DNA of 64,000 bases from Ampelocalamus luodianensis (Eukaryota > Streptophyta > Magnoliopsida > Poales > Poaceae): contig CM070628.1 in NCBI GenBank assembly GCA_036346255.1, positions 15,081,840 through 15,145,839 on the forward strand, written 5' to 3'. Position 1 is the first letter of the stretch, and each line of letters starts with the position of its first letter. Under the pieces are notes generated by a model. It worked only from the letters and a program-made list of their open reading frames with translations. It searched no databases and had not been told where the DNA came from. Below are positions 1 to 11,717 of the stretch, one piece after another. Both the position numbers and the translations under genes were made by a program.

Positions 1-839
1 ATTAGCACTGCCGCTGCCATGAACAGGGGTAGGGAATCCCTACCCGTCAGCTCCCTTTTAGGCCGGCCTAGAAATGGGCCGATATGAGCCGGGCCTTTTG
101 CGTTGAAAAAAATGGCTGAAGTATCTGGCCTAAAAGAGGAGGGCCAATCGTGAAAGGGAATGCCACATGGCCCGAAAGCATGAATAAGCCCAAAAGAAGA
201 AAAAGGCTCGGGCCAAACAACTGCATGGGCATAGGCATGAGCCAAGAAAAGAACGTCCAAGAGGAAAAGGCCCGTACGGGTGGAAAGAAAAAAAATGAGA
301 AAAGAAAAAAGAAAATCCTATTTTTGCAAACAAGTCCTTCTGGATTCTGAAAATCACAGGGATCCTTACGCGAGTAAGGAATGTTTGCAAGAAGGCCCTC
401 GGACTCTCTGAAAATTGCACGAATATTTTCTCAGAACTAAAATTTTGCATCTTAACCCCTGCAAATTGCAGAATTCGACGAAAATTTATATTCTAGCAAA
501 ATAAAGCCTCGGGAATTCAATTTTGAATCGGTTTTTGCATTTAAAGCATGTTTAACTTTGTTATTATTATTTCTATGCAATTTATTTATTGTATTTACTG
601 TTTTGATTATCTGTGATTGTTTATATTGCTTTTAATCACTGAAAATAGCAGTAAATTATGAAAAATGCATAGAAAATACGGGATCACGAACCAGGAGTTC
701 GATGAGCATTATGAGAATTTTGCAACCATTTTATGCAGATTACCAGCAGTAATCCTTTGAACTTTTTGTATGAATATGACTGGCATCACAAACCAGTAGT
801 TCGAAGAACTGACCCAGCATGGCCAGAATTTGTACAAGT

Positions 840-1200
840 CTTCAACTCTGTGATAATGTAATCACGAATGAGTAGAAGATTGAGAAGACTCTCTACCTTT
901 CACCAAACGCGATGCAATCCGCACGCAACTATCGTCAAGACGGCTACAAGCAGTATGTCGAAGTAATTGACATCATGCAAGTTATAAAGCTCAAGATGAT
1001 GTTCTAAGAAAGAACTACATCTCGCAGTCACCTAGTAGCAATGTTGGCCATGAAGCCACTGCTAGCAGCTACAAGGTGATGAAGCCTCTCATGAATGAGA
1101 GGAGCAAAAAGGGTAAGGTCGTGTGTCGCATATTATTGATGCTTTCCAGTCTAAGAAAAAGGGTAAATGATAGCATGAGGCACACCTCGCCATTGCAGGC
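840..1200 (+). pseudogene. copia gag remnant (copy 1)
   Basis: Translation in shifting frames gives a copia nucleocapsid-type segment containing SARNYRQDGYKQY and VGHEATASSYKVMKP, matching the gag remnants of copies 2 and 3. In copy 2 the equivalent protein continues into a CCHC zinc knuckle (near 18290). Here the knuckle is missing: the sequence passes from VMKP straight to a Lys-rich stretch at 1100-1160. The family role is capsid formation and RNA packaging in the cytoplasm. Stops and frameshifts make it non-functional, although some of the frame breaks may be sequence errors (see the CAG/CTG finding). Confidence 0.7.
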
Positions 1201-1621
1201 ACAGAAGATCCATATCCATTAGTTGCACTTATGGATATGGGAAGCCCAGTAGCAGCCCCAACACCCCTCCTTTGATATTGCAATGTCAGAGTCAGTAGTT
1301 GACCAAGAGGAGAAGATCGCCATAGAGCATATTTGAGGCAGAAGTCCCTGAATACTTCGCCGATTCGATCTAGTGTACGCATTGCACTTAGATCTTTTAT
1401 ATTAATATGTAGTTTGTAATTGAAGCATAATTTTGAATTATTGAATAATGGTTGCAAGCTCTAGGAGAGTAAAGCATTAAAATTCTTATTATGAGTCCTG
1501 CAAGGTTTATTTTCCCGTCTTTATAATAGCAAGTTATGTTCTGATATTTGAAGTATTTTATTTATGTGTTGTTTGCTTTCTGCTACATATTAATAAAGTA
1601 CATTATATTAGAACACGTGTG

Positions 1622-2504
1622 GCGCCCTATGGAGGAAGTGTGCTTAGCAGGTAGCGGCATAATAAATACCATCCTGAGATAAACGGGAATTTTTCCAGTC
1701 GATCAGCAAGAATGCTGGTAGTCTTATGACAATCGCAAGCAGTGATACTTGTATAATAGGCTCAGGAAGGGCCATAATTATACTCTCAACGGGCACAACT
1801 TTGGTCATTGAAGAAGACTTGTTGTACCCAGAATCGACTAGAACTCTCAAGGATATTCACGCTAACGGTTTCCACGTAGAGACTGAAGAAGAGTATGGTA
1901 AGCAATACCTGCTCATTAAAAGGTGTGAAGAAAGTGGAACAATGGTATTAGAATGTCTTTCTTCATATGAAACTGGGCTATACTACACTAATATTAAGGC
2001 ACCAGCAGCCTATACTGCCTTGAAAATCGAATTTAGAAGCTCTGAACTTTTCTATCTCTGGCATGATAGATTATGCCGCATAGGTCTTAAGATGATGAGA
2101 GATATAATTAAGAATTCACAAGGACATAATATGAATGTAAAGAATTTCCTGGATTAGGAAGATTTTGTGTGCCCCGCATGTGCCACCGGGAAATTAATTA
2201 TTAAATCTTTTGCTCTGAAAGCAAAGGATGAAGTCCCTACATTCCTGGACCATACCCAGGAGACATTTTGCGGTCCTATACAGCCCCTGTAAGGGTCATT
2301 TAGGTATTTTATGGTGCTCATCAATGCTTCCTCGGAATGGTCGCACGTATGTTTATTGTCTACGAGAAACCATGCTTTTGCAAAGCTAATCTCGCAGATA
2401 ATTAAAATTAGAAATATTTTCCCTGATCATCATGAGAAGTCCACCTGAATGGACAACGCCGGAGAATTTACTTCGAATGCATTTGATGATTATTGTATAG
2501 CGAT
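1622..2504 (+). pseudogene. copia protease - GAG-pre-integrase - integrase fragment (copy 1)
   Basis: From 1622 the reading WRPMEEVCLA-GSG marks the aspartic protease active site. Copy 2 retains LADSG at the same place, so the catalytic Asp is replaced here. The open stretch 1726-2157 (143 codons from its ATG) runs through the GAG-pre-integrase domain, ending with WHDRLCRIGLKMM, a form of the WHxRLGH signature. At 2165-2504 the frame reads VCPACATGK, then GPIQPL, FRYFMVLINAS and MDNAGEF, which are the zinc-binding tail and DD-core of integrase. The integrase is cut off after the second catalytic region by the CACTA end at 2505. The element is dead, but the family is clear. Confidence 0.8.
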
Positions 2505-3035
2505 CACTACTAGAAATCCTCGTTTTCCCTACAGTATAAAACGTTCCCTAGTAGTGGAATTGTAATCCAAAGGAAAGTATCTATCCTTAGGGTGAGGTAA
2601 AAAAAACCTAGGGAACGAAATCGCTCTCATCGCTTATATAAATTACAAGGGAAAGACTATACAGAAAGAAATAGACTATACCATGTCAGCATCATGGTGG
2701 CAACTTTCCCTGCTCGAGTGAACAAAACCGTAGGGAATGTATTTTTTGTTCTTGTCTCCATTTTTTTAGCACCCGCTATTTTTTTCTGCACTTTGTTTTT
2801 CTGCGCTATTTTTTTTTGCTGTGCGTTTTTTTAGGTGCCATTTTTTAGCCTGCGCGCTGGCACTACTTTGTTTTTGTTTAGGCGCCACGCCAATTTTTTT
2901 TGGTTGCGCTTACTTGCCCTCGTTCACGGGTGTGCCCTACCCAAATTCCCGTGCCGCCCGTAGCAACCACCGCCCACGCAGCGCCGTCCTGCCCCGAGCG
3001 GTGCCGCCCCCCTCTCCTCCTCCTCCCCCTCCCTC

Positions 3036-3200
3036 GAGCCGCTCGCCCCTCCTCCTCTTTGTCCTCCTTGAAATCGCCACCGCCGCCGCCCCACTCCCCT
3101 CTCCTCCCCCGAGCCGCCCGCCCCTCCTCCTCTTCATCCTCCTTGAAGTCGCCGCCGCCACCCCGCGCCCCTTCTTCTCCTCCTCCCCCGAGCCGTCGCC
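3036..3200. repeat. GC-rich tandem repeat, about 75-79 bp period
   Basis: A C-rich unit beginning GAGCCG recurs at 3036, 3111 and 3190, each copy containing a CCTCCTTGAA(A/G)TCGCC block. In all frames it yields Pro/Ser/Arg-rich low-complexity ORFs (2821-3511) that look like composition artefacts or a decayed 5' exon. It lies directly upstream of the kinase P-loop exon and may be the 5' UTR or N-terminal exon of the captured gene. Confidence 0.7.
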
Positions 3201-3397
3201 GTCGGCCCCGACGCGGCAGCTGCTCCCACAACACCCCCCCAGCAGATCCCTCCACCTCGTCCTCCTTATCTGAGCCACCCCTCTTCCCCCTAAAAGCAAA
3301 ACCTAGACGCTCAGCTGCCGCCCTCTGCTGCGTCCCTCCACCGTCGGCCGGTCCCTCCCACCGCTGCTCCTCACTCCCTGCTGCTTCGCCGCCGCAC

Positions 3398-5205
3398 TCC
3401 GCCTCCTGGATGATCGGTCCGGCGATTTGGGCAGGTCTACCTCGGGACGAACTCGACACCAACGAGCCTCGCAGAAACAGAAGCCGTGAGGGGCTTCACG
3501 ACTTGGGATGAGGTTTTTACGGTTTGTACTTTTGGACGATTCGGCATATTGACTTGCTCCTTTCTATTATTTTTGGTTCCGTGTTTTGATCGGCAGAGCA
3601 ATGCAACGCGGGAGAAGGTCCAAATGAGTAGCCTTCATCCAACCGCCTGTTTGTTTGGTTAGCAAATGAGAATTCTTAGGCTTTTGTTTGATACGGGTGC
3701 TCTATGGTTTTGGTTCTTTATAGTTAGGAGCATAAAAAGAACTCGAGGAAGAAGTGAAGCTCCTCAAGAACTGCCCGCACCCCAATTAGGTAATTGTGGT
3801 GAGTGGCTACAACACGGATTATGAATCGCTTTAGGTAATTGCTAGGTTGTTGTTGTTTGATCTACTTTTTGTGGTTTGAGAAGAGGTACCTTGGGACGGT
3901 CCGGGAGGAAGACACACAAAATATTTTGTTGGAGTTTGTTCTGAGGGTCCATTCATCGCTTCTTGGGAAGCTCGGTTCATTCTCAGAGGCGTAGTAATCA
4001 TCAATCTGTGTGGTTTGCGCTTGGTGATTTTATTATGAAGAGAAACTTATCCGCTGCATACGTTGATAAGGTCATTAGGAAGTATAATAAGAAACTTTTG
4101 CGAGGGTTGGAGTATCTCGCATAACAATGCAATAATACATAGAGACATAAAGGTACAAACTCAAGTCCGAACAGATAATAGCATATATTTTTATCCTTGA
4201 CTGCTTGCTTGCTTTCCTTATTGTGATGATTCCTTGGATTTTGTCAAATTTCAGTATGCAAACATTCTTGTTGATAACAAAGGTGCATTAAACTTGCTGA
4301 TTTTGGGGCATCTAAGCAAGTGGCGAAATTGGTAAGATTGAAAACTATGTGCAATCTGGCGTTATGGTCGAGTATAATCTAGAGAAGTTCGAAACTGTGG
4401 CCTGATTTGGAACCGCCCACTACTAGATTTTTAGGAGAGCACAAAAGGATTACTCAATAATAATATGTGTACTTCCGAGCTACGTAAATTGTGCTAGTAT
4501 GAATTGAAAATTAATTCTCCCATTTTGTAAATGACTAGTTATGTGATATTTTTGTCCAAGCACGTAATGTCGAAAGCAAAGAAACAAAGAATGTGATTTC
4601 TTATTATGAAATAATCAACAATTTTTAATTTCTCTTTTAATATACCCGCTTATCGTTGTCTTCAATTGATTCTTATCGATGTCTAATTTGTACCAAGGAG
4701 GAAGTAATATATTATGTGTTAAAAATTATTTTAGAAATTATAATCATGTCGTTTTCTATTTGTTCTTATTTTTGAGCTGATCCTTACCCTTCCAATCTCT
4801 CACCGCAGATATCCGGAGTGTGGGATGCATCATTGAAATGGCTACTGTAAACCACCATGGAGCCAAGCAGATCACGAGGTAAATTTTATCATCCCAGCAC
4901 TAAAAAGTTGATTTTTTGTTATTTATTACACTAACAAAATCTTTTCAGCTTGCTCTTCTATTTCATGTTGGAACCACAAAGTCACACCCACCAATACCGA
5001 ACATCTCTCGCAGAGGCCAAACATTTTCTCACGAAATGCTGCAAAAGTATGCAATAATTGTCATCTCTTTCACTCACTAATATTTTGTCCAAAAGCATTA
5101 CATAATTTTTGCAATTGAAAACTACAGCCTCGTTGTCTTATCGGTCCTTGATTATTCTTTCTTCTTTTAGGAACCGAGTCGAGGTCTATTGCATCGATTC
5201 ATTGA
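3398..5205 (+). pseudogene. Captured MAPKKK (NPK1/ANP-type protein kinase) gene fragment with introns
   Basis: Exon-sized islands in correct order encode the subdomains of an NPK1/ANP-like MAP kinase kinase kinase. They are: a Gly-rich loop readable across a frameshift (3412-3468, GxFGQVYLG); SNATREKVQ (3597-3623); ELEEEVKLLKN around helix C (3739-3790); YLGTVREEDTQNILLEFV (3887-3940) and SLLGKLGSF; a catalytic loop with LHNN..IIHRDIK (HRD at 4138-4146); ANILVDNKG and DFGASKQVAKL (DFG at 4299-4307); DIRSVGC.IEMAT (4808-4855); and LLFHVGTTKSHPPIP (4950-5000). GT/AG-like borders and AT-rich introns separate them, so genomic DNA was captured, not cDNA. The activation-loop exon (PYWMAPE region) is not found and frames are broken. 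In plants this family acts in cytokinesis and stress MAPK cascades; this copy is a fossil inside a CACTA element. Confidence 0.85.
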
Positions 5206-5508
5206 AGGTATATTTGCATTGTAGCTAACGTTATTTCTGTGGTTCAAAGTGTATGATGATGTCTGTTGTTCAAAATATATGATGATGTTATTATTTTTGT
5301 AAATGTGATATCTTAAACATTTTCTTGCAGCATCTATTTGTTACAGGGAGAATTGGATGACCTGCAGCCACTCAATCGCACTACACACAAGGATAGATTA
5401 CTAGCATAACTCGATGTTGCTCGATCCACTTGTTTGACTTAATAATAACTTAAGCTTTAAACAATGATACATGAAACCTCAATTAATGAGCTTCCTGCAC
5501 ATGATATG

Positions 5509-8500
5509 TGTCAGACCCGGAAGTAACTCTCCCAAATCCTCTGTGCATTTCTGAACTAGTCCCATTATCAGTAGCTAGTTCACACAGTAAACAAATATGG
5601 TAACAAATTCATATCACAACTTTATTAATAATCTACCGAGTTTATTACAAAAGAGGCTTACAAGCCAACAATAAAGAACACAGCAGAAGACGAAGAAGTA
5701 GTAGAGTTCAGAACCGCCATGTGCAATCGATCAGAGCTGAGTAACTCTCCCAAATCCTCAGCATTCAACTAGTCCCATGATCGTAGCTAGTTCACACAAA
5801 CAAATATGGTAACAAATTCATATCACAACTTCATTAATAATCACGAGTTTATTACAAAAGAGGCTTACAAGCCAACAATAAAGAACACAACGGAAGACAA
5901 AGAAGTCGTAAAGTCAGCAATTTGCCATAGGCAATCGATCAGAGGGCCTAGTCGTCGAGATCCACACGTGGCGTAGTCCTTCTCCTCCAAATTTTATTTG
6001 CATAAAACAAGTATGAGCACAACTATCGTGCTCGCAAGTTACACCCGTCAAGTAACAGAATGACATGCATATATGGATGTAACAAAGGATGGCTTATTGG
6101 TTGATTTGCATAAAACAACATTTTCTTTAAATACTTGTACTAAGTTCCAAAGCAGTTATTTTATCACTAATTTTTTTATATAAATTATCAATTTTATAGT
6201 TAGATAATATTCACATATGAATAGTAAAAGATACCCTCCTATCACATGACTTCCTGCTCAATTTCCATCTGGATAAACCAGTTTTGAAGAAGTCTTTTTC
6301 AAACAAAAACCAAAGTCTAACTTTGAGTGACTTTGCTAACATGTCCATGACTGTGGACACGGCTATTCGAATAGTTTTACACTCTGCAGAGGTTGTACAG
6401 CTTTACCCACAAAAGATAATCAACTTTTAATGTCTGTCTAACAACTTCCGAAGGTGTGCGACTAAGTGATTATCACGAGGCCTTTACAATGCGCCATTCC
6501 AAAGTAGTCATGCCCGCTAAGGTTTCACTTCCTTTGGACTAACCATCCGCCAGAAGCCCCCTCTTACGCCAAGTGGGAATACTGTCTAACCGACACCCAC
6601 ACACCAAAATGACATAGCTAACAATGAAATATTGCAAATTTATTGGCCAGGTCCCGCCCACACAGGACATGTGGTAGTACGATAAGGCATAGTAAGATGC
6701 GGCTCAAAGACCGGTTCTTAATTGACTTGGACGTCTTCCAAAATAAACCCTGGGCCTTAATCCTAACCAGATTAACCCGTGTATAAACCTGCACCCACCA
6801 ACCATCCATATCGCCCAAGTCCAAACCCATTTTAATTTTATTTTCCAAGTAAAAGCATTTTATAAACCTTCGATGGTAAAACAATACCACAGATCCAATT
6901 TAAATCAAATTTGCAGGATTTGGCTAAAATTTTCCAAATACAAGATTTGAACTAAGCATTGGCTAAGCATATGATTAATTTTAGTATCATTTCATCTAAT
7001 GGTAACAAGGTATTCATGTTCAACATTCAAATTGGCCATACAAGGAAGATTGGAATAACTAGACAATTAAAACAGGGAATTAAAATAATTTGTATAAACA
7101 TATGCATGCAGTAATAATTTAAAACTGAATATAAATATTTTGAAATATTAGGATCAATATGATCAAGGGTATAACTTGCCTTGCTTTATTAATTGATGCT
7201 CTCAAACGATTTCGAAATCCAGTCGTCCGAAGTCGTCGAAATCTATACGCGTAAACGATCCGAATTCAAATAACATTCAAATAAAATCCAAATAAAATTA
7301 TAAAATAAATACTACTAGGAAGGTATCGACTTTATATGAAATTAGGGAGTTGAATCGACAGAATCGGAGTTCGTATGAAGGAGAAACGAACATCCGAAGG
7401 TTGATTATCACATGAAAAGATGAAATTCGAATTTTAATTTAAGGAATTATTTTTCAAGGAAATCGCTTTATTGTGTTAGCATGATGTCTCCAGGTGGGAA
7501 AATGAATTTTTGGCTAAATTTATTTTGTAAATAAAAATGGTTGGAGTCAATGACATGTGGGCCCTGGTCCACGAAAATAGGTTTAGTCTATGGTGGACCT
7601 ACCAGGAATAGTGCACACACACAGCGCACACACGGCCGCCACGCTGGCTTGCGCTGAGGTGGTCGTGACATGGTAGTGACGAATTATTACAAAATTCAAA
7701 ATTTTGTTTGAATATAAAGGTATATAATATTGAAAGGAACATGTAGGTAAAAGGGTTCGAGCAATTACCCAACGGATGAAGAGATCAGCTCAACGGTTCT
7801 CATCTGACTTAGGAAGAAGATGTGGCGGTGGTAAAAATTAAGTAAATCAAAATTGCACTTGAATAAAAATGTAGAGAATCTCAATAGAAACTCACCGGTC
7901 AAATTTGGTGCACAACGGAGCAACGGATGAGGAGATCAGGCTCACCGGAGTTGTCGTCTGAGTTGCAAGAAGACCATTGGTACTTTTGTGGCCGCGTGAA
8001 CCAACAGATAATCAAAATTCGACTTGAATAGAAATGTAGAGAATCTCGAGATGAACTCACCAAAAATTTGGCTAACAACGGAGCTACGGATGAGGAGATC
8101 GGGCTCACTGGAGTTGTCACGGAGTTGAGAAGAATTGCTAGCAGAGGGGCTCGGAGGATTTGGCAAACTGAGAGCAGGATGTGGAGAATGGGGTGGAGAG
8201 GCTACTGTTCAATTTATAGGCAAATGAGTAACGGTTTGGCATGGAATTGCTCACTGGAGTTATTGCGGAAATAATGCCTTCGCAAAGTTATCAGAAGGCA
8301 TGTAATATTCCTTTTCAAAATTCAAAAGATACCAATTAATTCGAAAAATAGCAAATTAATTTCGAAAAATCCGAAATAAATCACAGATATTAAATACAAC
8401 ATTATGAACTCAAATAAAATATTATTAATAATAACAACAATTTTATTATTACACAAGAATTATTTTATATTGCTAAAAATTGTTTTTAAACTTGAAAATA

Positions 8501-9005
8501 GTAATATAGGTCTAAAAATTCAATGAATTTTCAGAGTAGTTAAATAGGTATTTTGACCTTAAATAATGTATTTTCAACACAAATTTGGTTTTATTTATGA
8601 CAGAATTCATTTTAATTGCTAGATATTACAAAAATCAAAAAGAGACTTTTAGAAAATACCAAATAGAGTTCCAAAATTCTATACAAATTCAAGGAAATTC
8701 CTGAATTATTTTGAACTTAATAAAATAATTCCAACTTAAAGTTGGATTTTATTTTTAAACAATAATTTTTTGTTTTAAAATAAATAGTAAAAGCTTTAAA
8801 ATTCCAAAAATTCCAAAATTACTTAAAATTTTATTTTTCACTTTAAATCCAATAAAAACTCATAAAACTCAATAAATTTTATTCTTGACTTTTAAAATCT
8901 TATAAATTTAAGAAAACTAAGAAAACACTATTGAAACTCAGAAAATCCAATAAAAGAATAACTTTATTAATTTTTATTTTGGTAATAGAACTTTGGGATG
9001 TTACA
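5509..9005 (-). mobile_element. 3' LTR of non-autonomous Tekay/Del-like chromovirus derivative (element A)
   Basis: On the plus strand the LTR starts TGTCAGACCCGG and ends GGGATGTTACA, so on the minus strand it has TG...CA ends. A polypurine tract lies just beyond 9005 and a second copy begins at 9788, aligning through most of 9788-11717. Its element-terminal end (5509-5737) is present twice in tandem (again from about 5738), whereas the other LTR has one copy. The conserved palindrome pair described below sits at 6363-6391. No coding capacity is seen. Confidence 0.8.
6363..6391. promoter_or_regulatory. LTR palindrome pair, site 1
   Basis: CTATTCGAATAG (6363-6374, perfect palindrome) is followed 7 nt later by CTCTGCAGAG (6382-6391, perfect palindrome). 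The module is preceded by a GTGGACACGG-like string and followed by a TTTACCCACA-like string. Related modules occur in five LTR families of this window; function unknown. Confidence 0.5.
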
Positions 9006-9018
9006 AACTACCCCCCTT
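9006..9018 (-). other. Polypurine tract of element A
   Basis: On the minus strand AAGGGGGGTAGTT ends at the start of the 3' LTR (TGTAACATCCC). The adjacent AATCTCGTCCCCGAGATTC segment is typical of this chromovirus group. Plus-strand DNA priming site. Confidence 0.75.
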
Positions 9019-9772
9019 AAAAGGAATCTCGTCCCCGAGATTCGGAGAGGCTAGAAAGAAAGAAGACGGACAAAGGATAAATGAATTGAGAGGTAGAGAG
9101 TTTATCTTCAAGTTGGTTTTACATCCAGGGGTTTTGAGTTTGTCCGAAGTTTTGAAGTGTCGACTCGTCTTTTAAGTTCTAGGCGCATCGATAGGTTAGG
9201 AGTCCAATGGATTGTTAAAGAAGAGGAAAATAGCAAAGGGTGAGAGAGAAAGCTATAAGGGAAGAAGTCTACCCATTTAAAGCAAACGTTGTACACAAGA
9301 TCAAAATATCTATATACGACGTACCAAAAGAAAACATACCATACAAGTTAAGAAACAATACAACGTTCTACTCGATCGATACTCGTAAGCTGGTGAAACG
9401 ACTCAATACACAGAATGAGTCTTGGCACACTTAAGCTATATGGCTTGGCTGACAAAACGATCTTCGGTATATCTTGTCCATTGTCCTTGGATGGTGGAGA
9501 CGATGATATTTTCTCGATGGCTCCATGTCTTGTAGTCTTGAACGTAAGGGTTAAGAAACGTGTTGACCATCTATAGAAATTTTCAAGAGGATCCATTTAA
9601 CATTATAAATTGGTGAAGAAAGAATTAGGTGAGAAAGAGTTTCTATAAGGAAGCTATAGATAGACGACCAAGATGAGGAGAGAACAATTTGTTTTTCTTG
9701 TTATATAAATTAAGTTTTGAAGTTCTTCAACTAACAGCCATTCTAACTAAGTCACGACCTACAGTCGATATG
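9019..9772 (-). mobile_element. Short non-coding internal region of element A
   Basis: Only about 750 bp separate polypurine tract and primer-binding site, with no gag or pol similarity in any frame. The element is therefore a LARD-like, non-autonomous derivative: two LTRs of about 3.5 kb around a tiny interior, dependent on proteins of a full chromovirus. The longest minus-strand ORF (9348-9596, 82 codons) has no recognisable motif. Confidence 0.7.
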
Positions 9773-9784
9773 GCTCTGATACCA
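9773..9784 (-). other. Primer-binding site of element A (tRNA-iMet type)
   Basis: The minus strand reads TGGTATCAGAGC, the canonical primer-binding site complementary to initiator-methionine tRNA, three bases inside the end of the 5' LTR. Confidence 0.85.
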
Positions 9785-9787
9785 CTT

Positions 9788-11717
9788 TGTCAGAGCCGGG
9801 AGTAACTCTCCCAAATCCTCTGTGCATTTCTGAACTAGTCCCATGATCAGTAGCTAGTTCACACAGTAAACAAATATGGTAACAAATTCATATCACAACT
9901 TCATTAATAATCAACAGAGTTTATTACAAAAGAGGCTTACAAGCCAACAATAAAGAACACAAATGGAAGACAAAGAAGTCGTAAAGTCAGCAATTTGCCA
10001 TAGGCAATCGATCAGTAGCGCCTAGTCGTCGATATCCACACCTGGTGGCGTAGTCCTTCTCCTCCAAATTTTATTTGCATAAAACAAGTATGAGCACAAC
10101 TACCGTGCTCGCAAGTACACCCACAAGTAAATGTAATGATATGCATATATGGATGTAACAAAGGATGGCTTATTAGTTGATTTGCATAAAGCAAAGATTT
10201 TCTTTAAATACTTGTACTAAGTTCCAAAGCGTTTATTTTATAACTAATTTTTTATTATAAATTCTCAATTTTATAGTCGATAACATTCACACATGAATAG
10301 TGAAGGATACCTCCTATCACATGGCTTCCTCGCTCAATTCCTATCCGATAAACCATTTTTGAAGAAGTCTTTTTCAAACAAAAACCAAAGTCTAACTTTG
10401 AGTGGCTTTGCTAGCATGTCCATGACCATGGACACAGCTATTCGATTAGTTTTACACTCTGCAGAGGTTGTACAGCTTTACCCACAAGTGATAATCAACT
10501 TTTAATGTCCGTCTGACACACTTCCGAAGGTGTGCGTCTAAATGATTATCACGAGGCCTTTACAATGCGCCATTCCGAAGTAGTCATGCCCGCTAAGGTT
10601 TCACTTCCTTTGGACTAACCATCCGCCAGAAGCCCCCTCTTGCGCCAAGTGGGAATACTGTCTAACCGACACCCACACACCAAAATGGCACAGCTAACAA
10701 TGAAACGTTGCAAATTAGTTGGCTAGTTCCCGCCCACCCAAGACATGTGGTAGTACGATAAGGCATAGCAAGATGCGGCTCGAAGACTGGTCCTTAATTG
10801 ACTTGGGCGTCTTCCAAAATAAACCCTGGGCCTTAATCCTAACCAGATTAACCCGTGCATAAACCTACACCCACCAATCATCCATTTCGCCCAAGTCCAA
10901 ACCTATTTTAATTTTATTTTCCAAGTAAAAGCATTTTATAAACCTTCGATGGTAACATAATACCACAGATCTAATTTAAATCAAATTTGGAGGATTTGGC
11001 TAAAAAATTTCAAATACAAGATTTGAACTAAGCATTGGCTAAGCATATGATTAGTTTTAGTATCATTTCATCTAATGGTAACAACGTATTCATGTTCAAC
11101 ATTCAAATTGGTCATACAAGGAAGATTGGAATAACTAGGCAATTAAAACAGGGAATTAAAATAATTTGTATAAACATATGCATGTAGTAATAATTTAAAA
11201 CTGAATATAAATAATTTGAAATATTAGGATCAATATGATCAAGGGTATAACTTGCCTTACTTTATTAATTGATGCTCTCAAATGATGTCGAAATCCAGAC
11301 GTCCGAAGTCGTCTAAATCTATACGCGTAAACGATCTCAATTCAAATAACATTCAAATAAAATCCAAATAAAATTCAAAAATTATAAAATAAATACTACT
11401 AGGAAGGTATCAACTTATATGAAATTAGGAGTTGAATCGATGGAATCGGAGTTCGTATGAAGGAGAAACGAATATCCGAAGGTTGATTATCACATGGAAA
11501 GATGAAATTCAATTTTAATTTAAGGAATTATTTTTCAAGGAAATCCCTTTATTGTGTTAGCATGATGTCTCCGTGGGAAAATGAATTTTTGGCTGAATTT
11601 ATTTTGTAAAGAAAAATGGTTGGAGTCAATGACATGTGGACCCGGGTCCACGAAAATGGGTTTAGGCCATGGTGGATCGGCCCAAGGAATAGTACCAGCC
11701 ACGCAAGCGCACACGTG
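9788..11717 (-). mobile_element. 5' LTR of element A, truncated
   Basis: Starts on the plus strand with TGTCAGAGCCGGGAG and follows the 5738-7620 sequence closely, including the shared palindrome region (10438-10466). The alignment stops near 11717, where copia RT sequence begins; about 1.4-1.6 kb of the LTR is missing. Many differences between the two LTRs are CAG or CTG in one and CG or CTCG in the other. Confidence 0.8.
10438..10466. promoter_or_regulatory. LTR palindrome pair, site 2
   Basis: Same module as site 1: CTATTCGATTAG (10438-10449, one change from the palindrome) and CTCTGCAGAG (10457-10466). Confidence 0.5.

Larger units (their letters stand above)
1..2504 (+). mobile_element. 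Ty1/copia retrotransposon copy 1, left part (5' leader, gag, protease, integrase)
   Basis: The window opens inside the untranslated leader of a copia element. The same leader recurs in copy 3 near 32800-33350 (shared AT-rich stretch with a TTAACTTTGTTATT-like core, then the gag start). It is followed by gag, protease and the first part of integrase, all broken by stops and frameshifts. The element stops abruptly at 2504, where a CACTA terminus begins, and its 3' part resumes at about 11718. The 5' LTR lies left of the window. Confidence 0.85.
2505..5508 (+). mobile_element. CACTA (En/Spm-type) transposon, left end with captured gene DNA; right end missing
   Basis: The copia integrase is broken at 2505 by CACTACTAGAAATCC, a typical CACTA terminal inverted repeat. 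An inverted copy (CTAGTAGTG, 2548-2556) lies 30 bp inside, and several subterminal motifs of the form CCTAGGGAACG and CCGTAGGGAA follow (2610-2735). Such arrays of short subterminal repeats are transposase-binding sites in the family. No transposase is visible. The interior carries a GC-rich repeat block and a kinase pseudogene. The right terminus is not found: a chromovirus LTR begins at 5509, and beyond that element the copia sequence resumes directly. Confidence 0.75.

Noticed and set aside
2821..3511. Long Pro/Ser/Arg-rich ORFs on both strands (up to 203 codons)
   Set aside because: They arise from a C-rich roughly 75-bp tandem repeat and are open in several frames at once, which is a composition effect; at most an N-terminal exon of the captured kinase.
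9348..9596. 82-codon ORF as a gene of the non-autonomous element
   Set aside because: No similarity to gag or any known domain, and it sits in a short AT-rich interior; a chance ORF is more likely.
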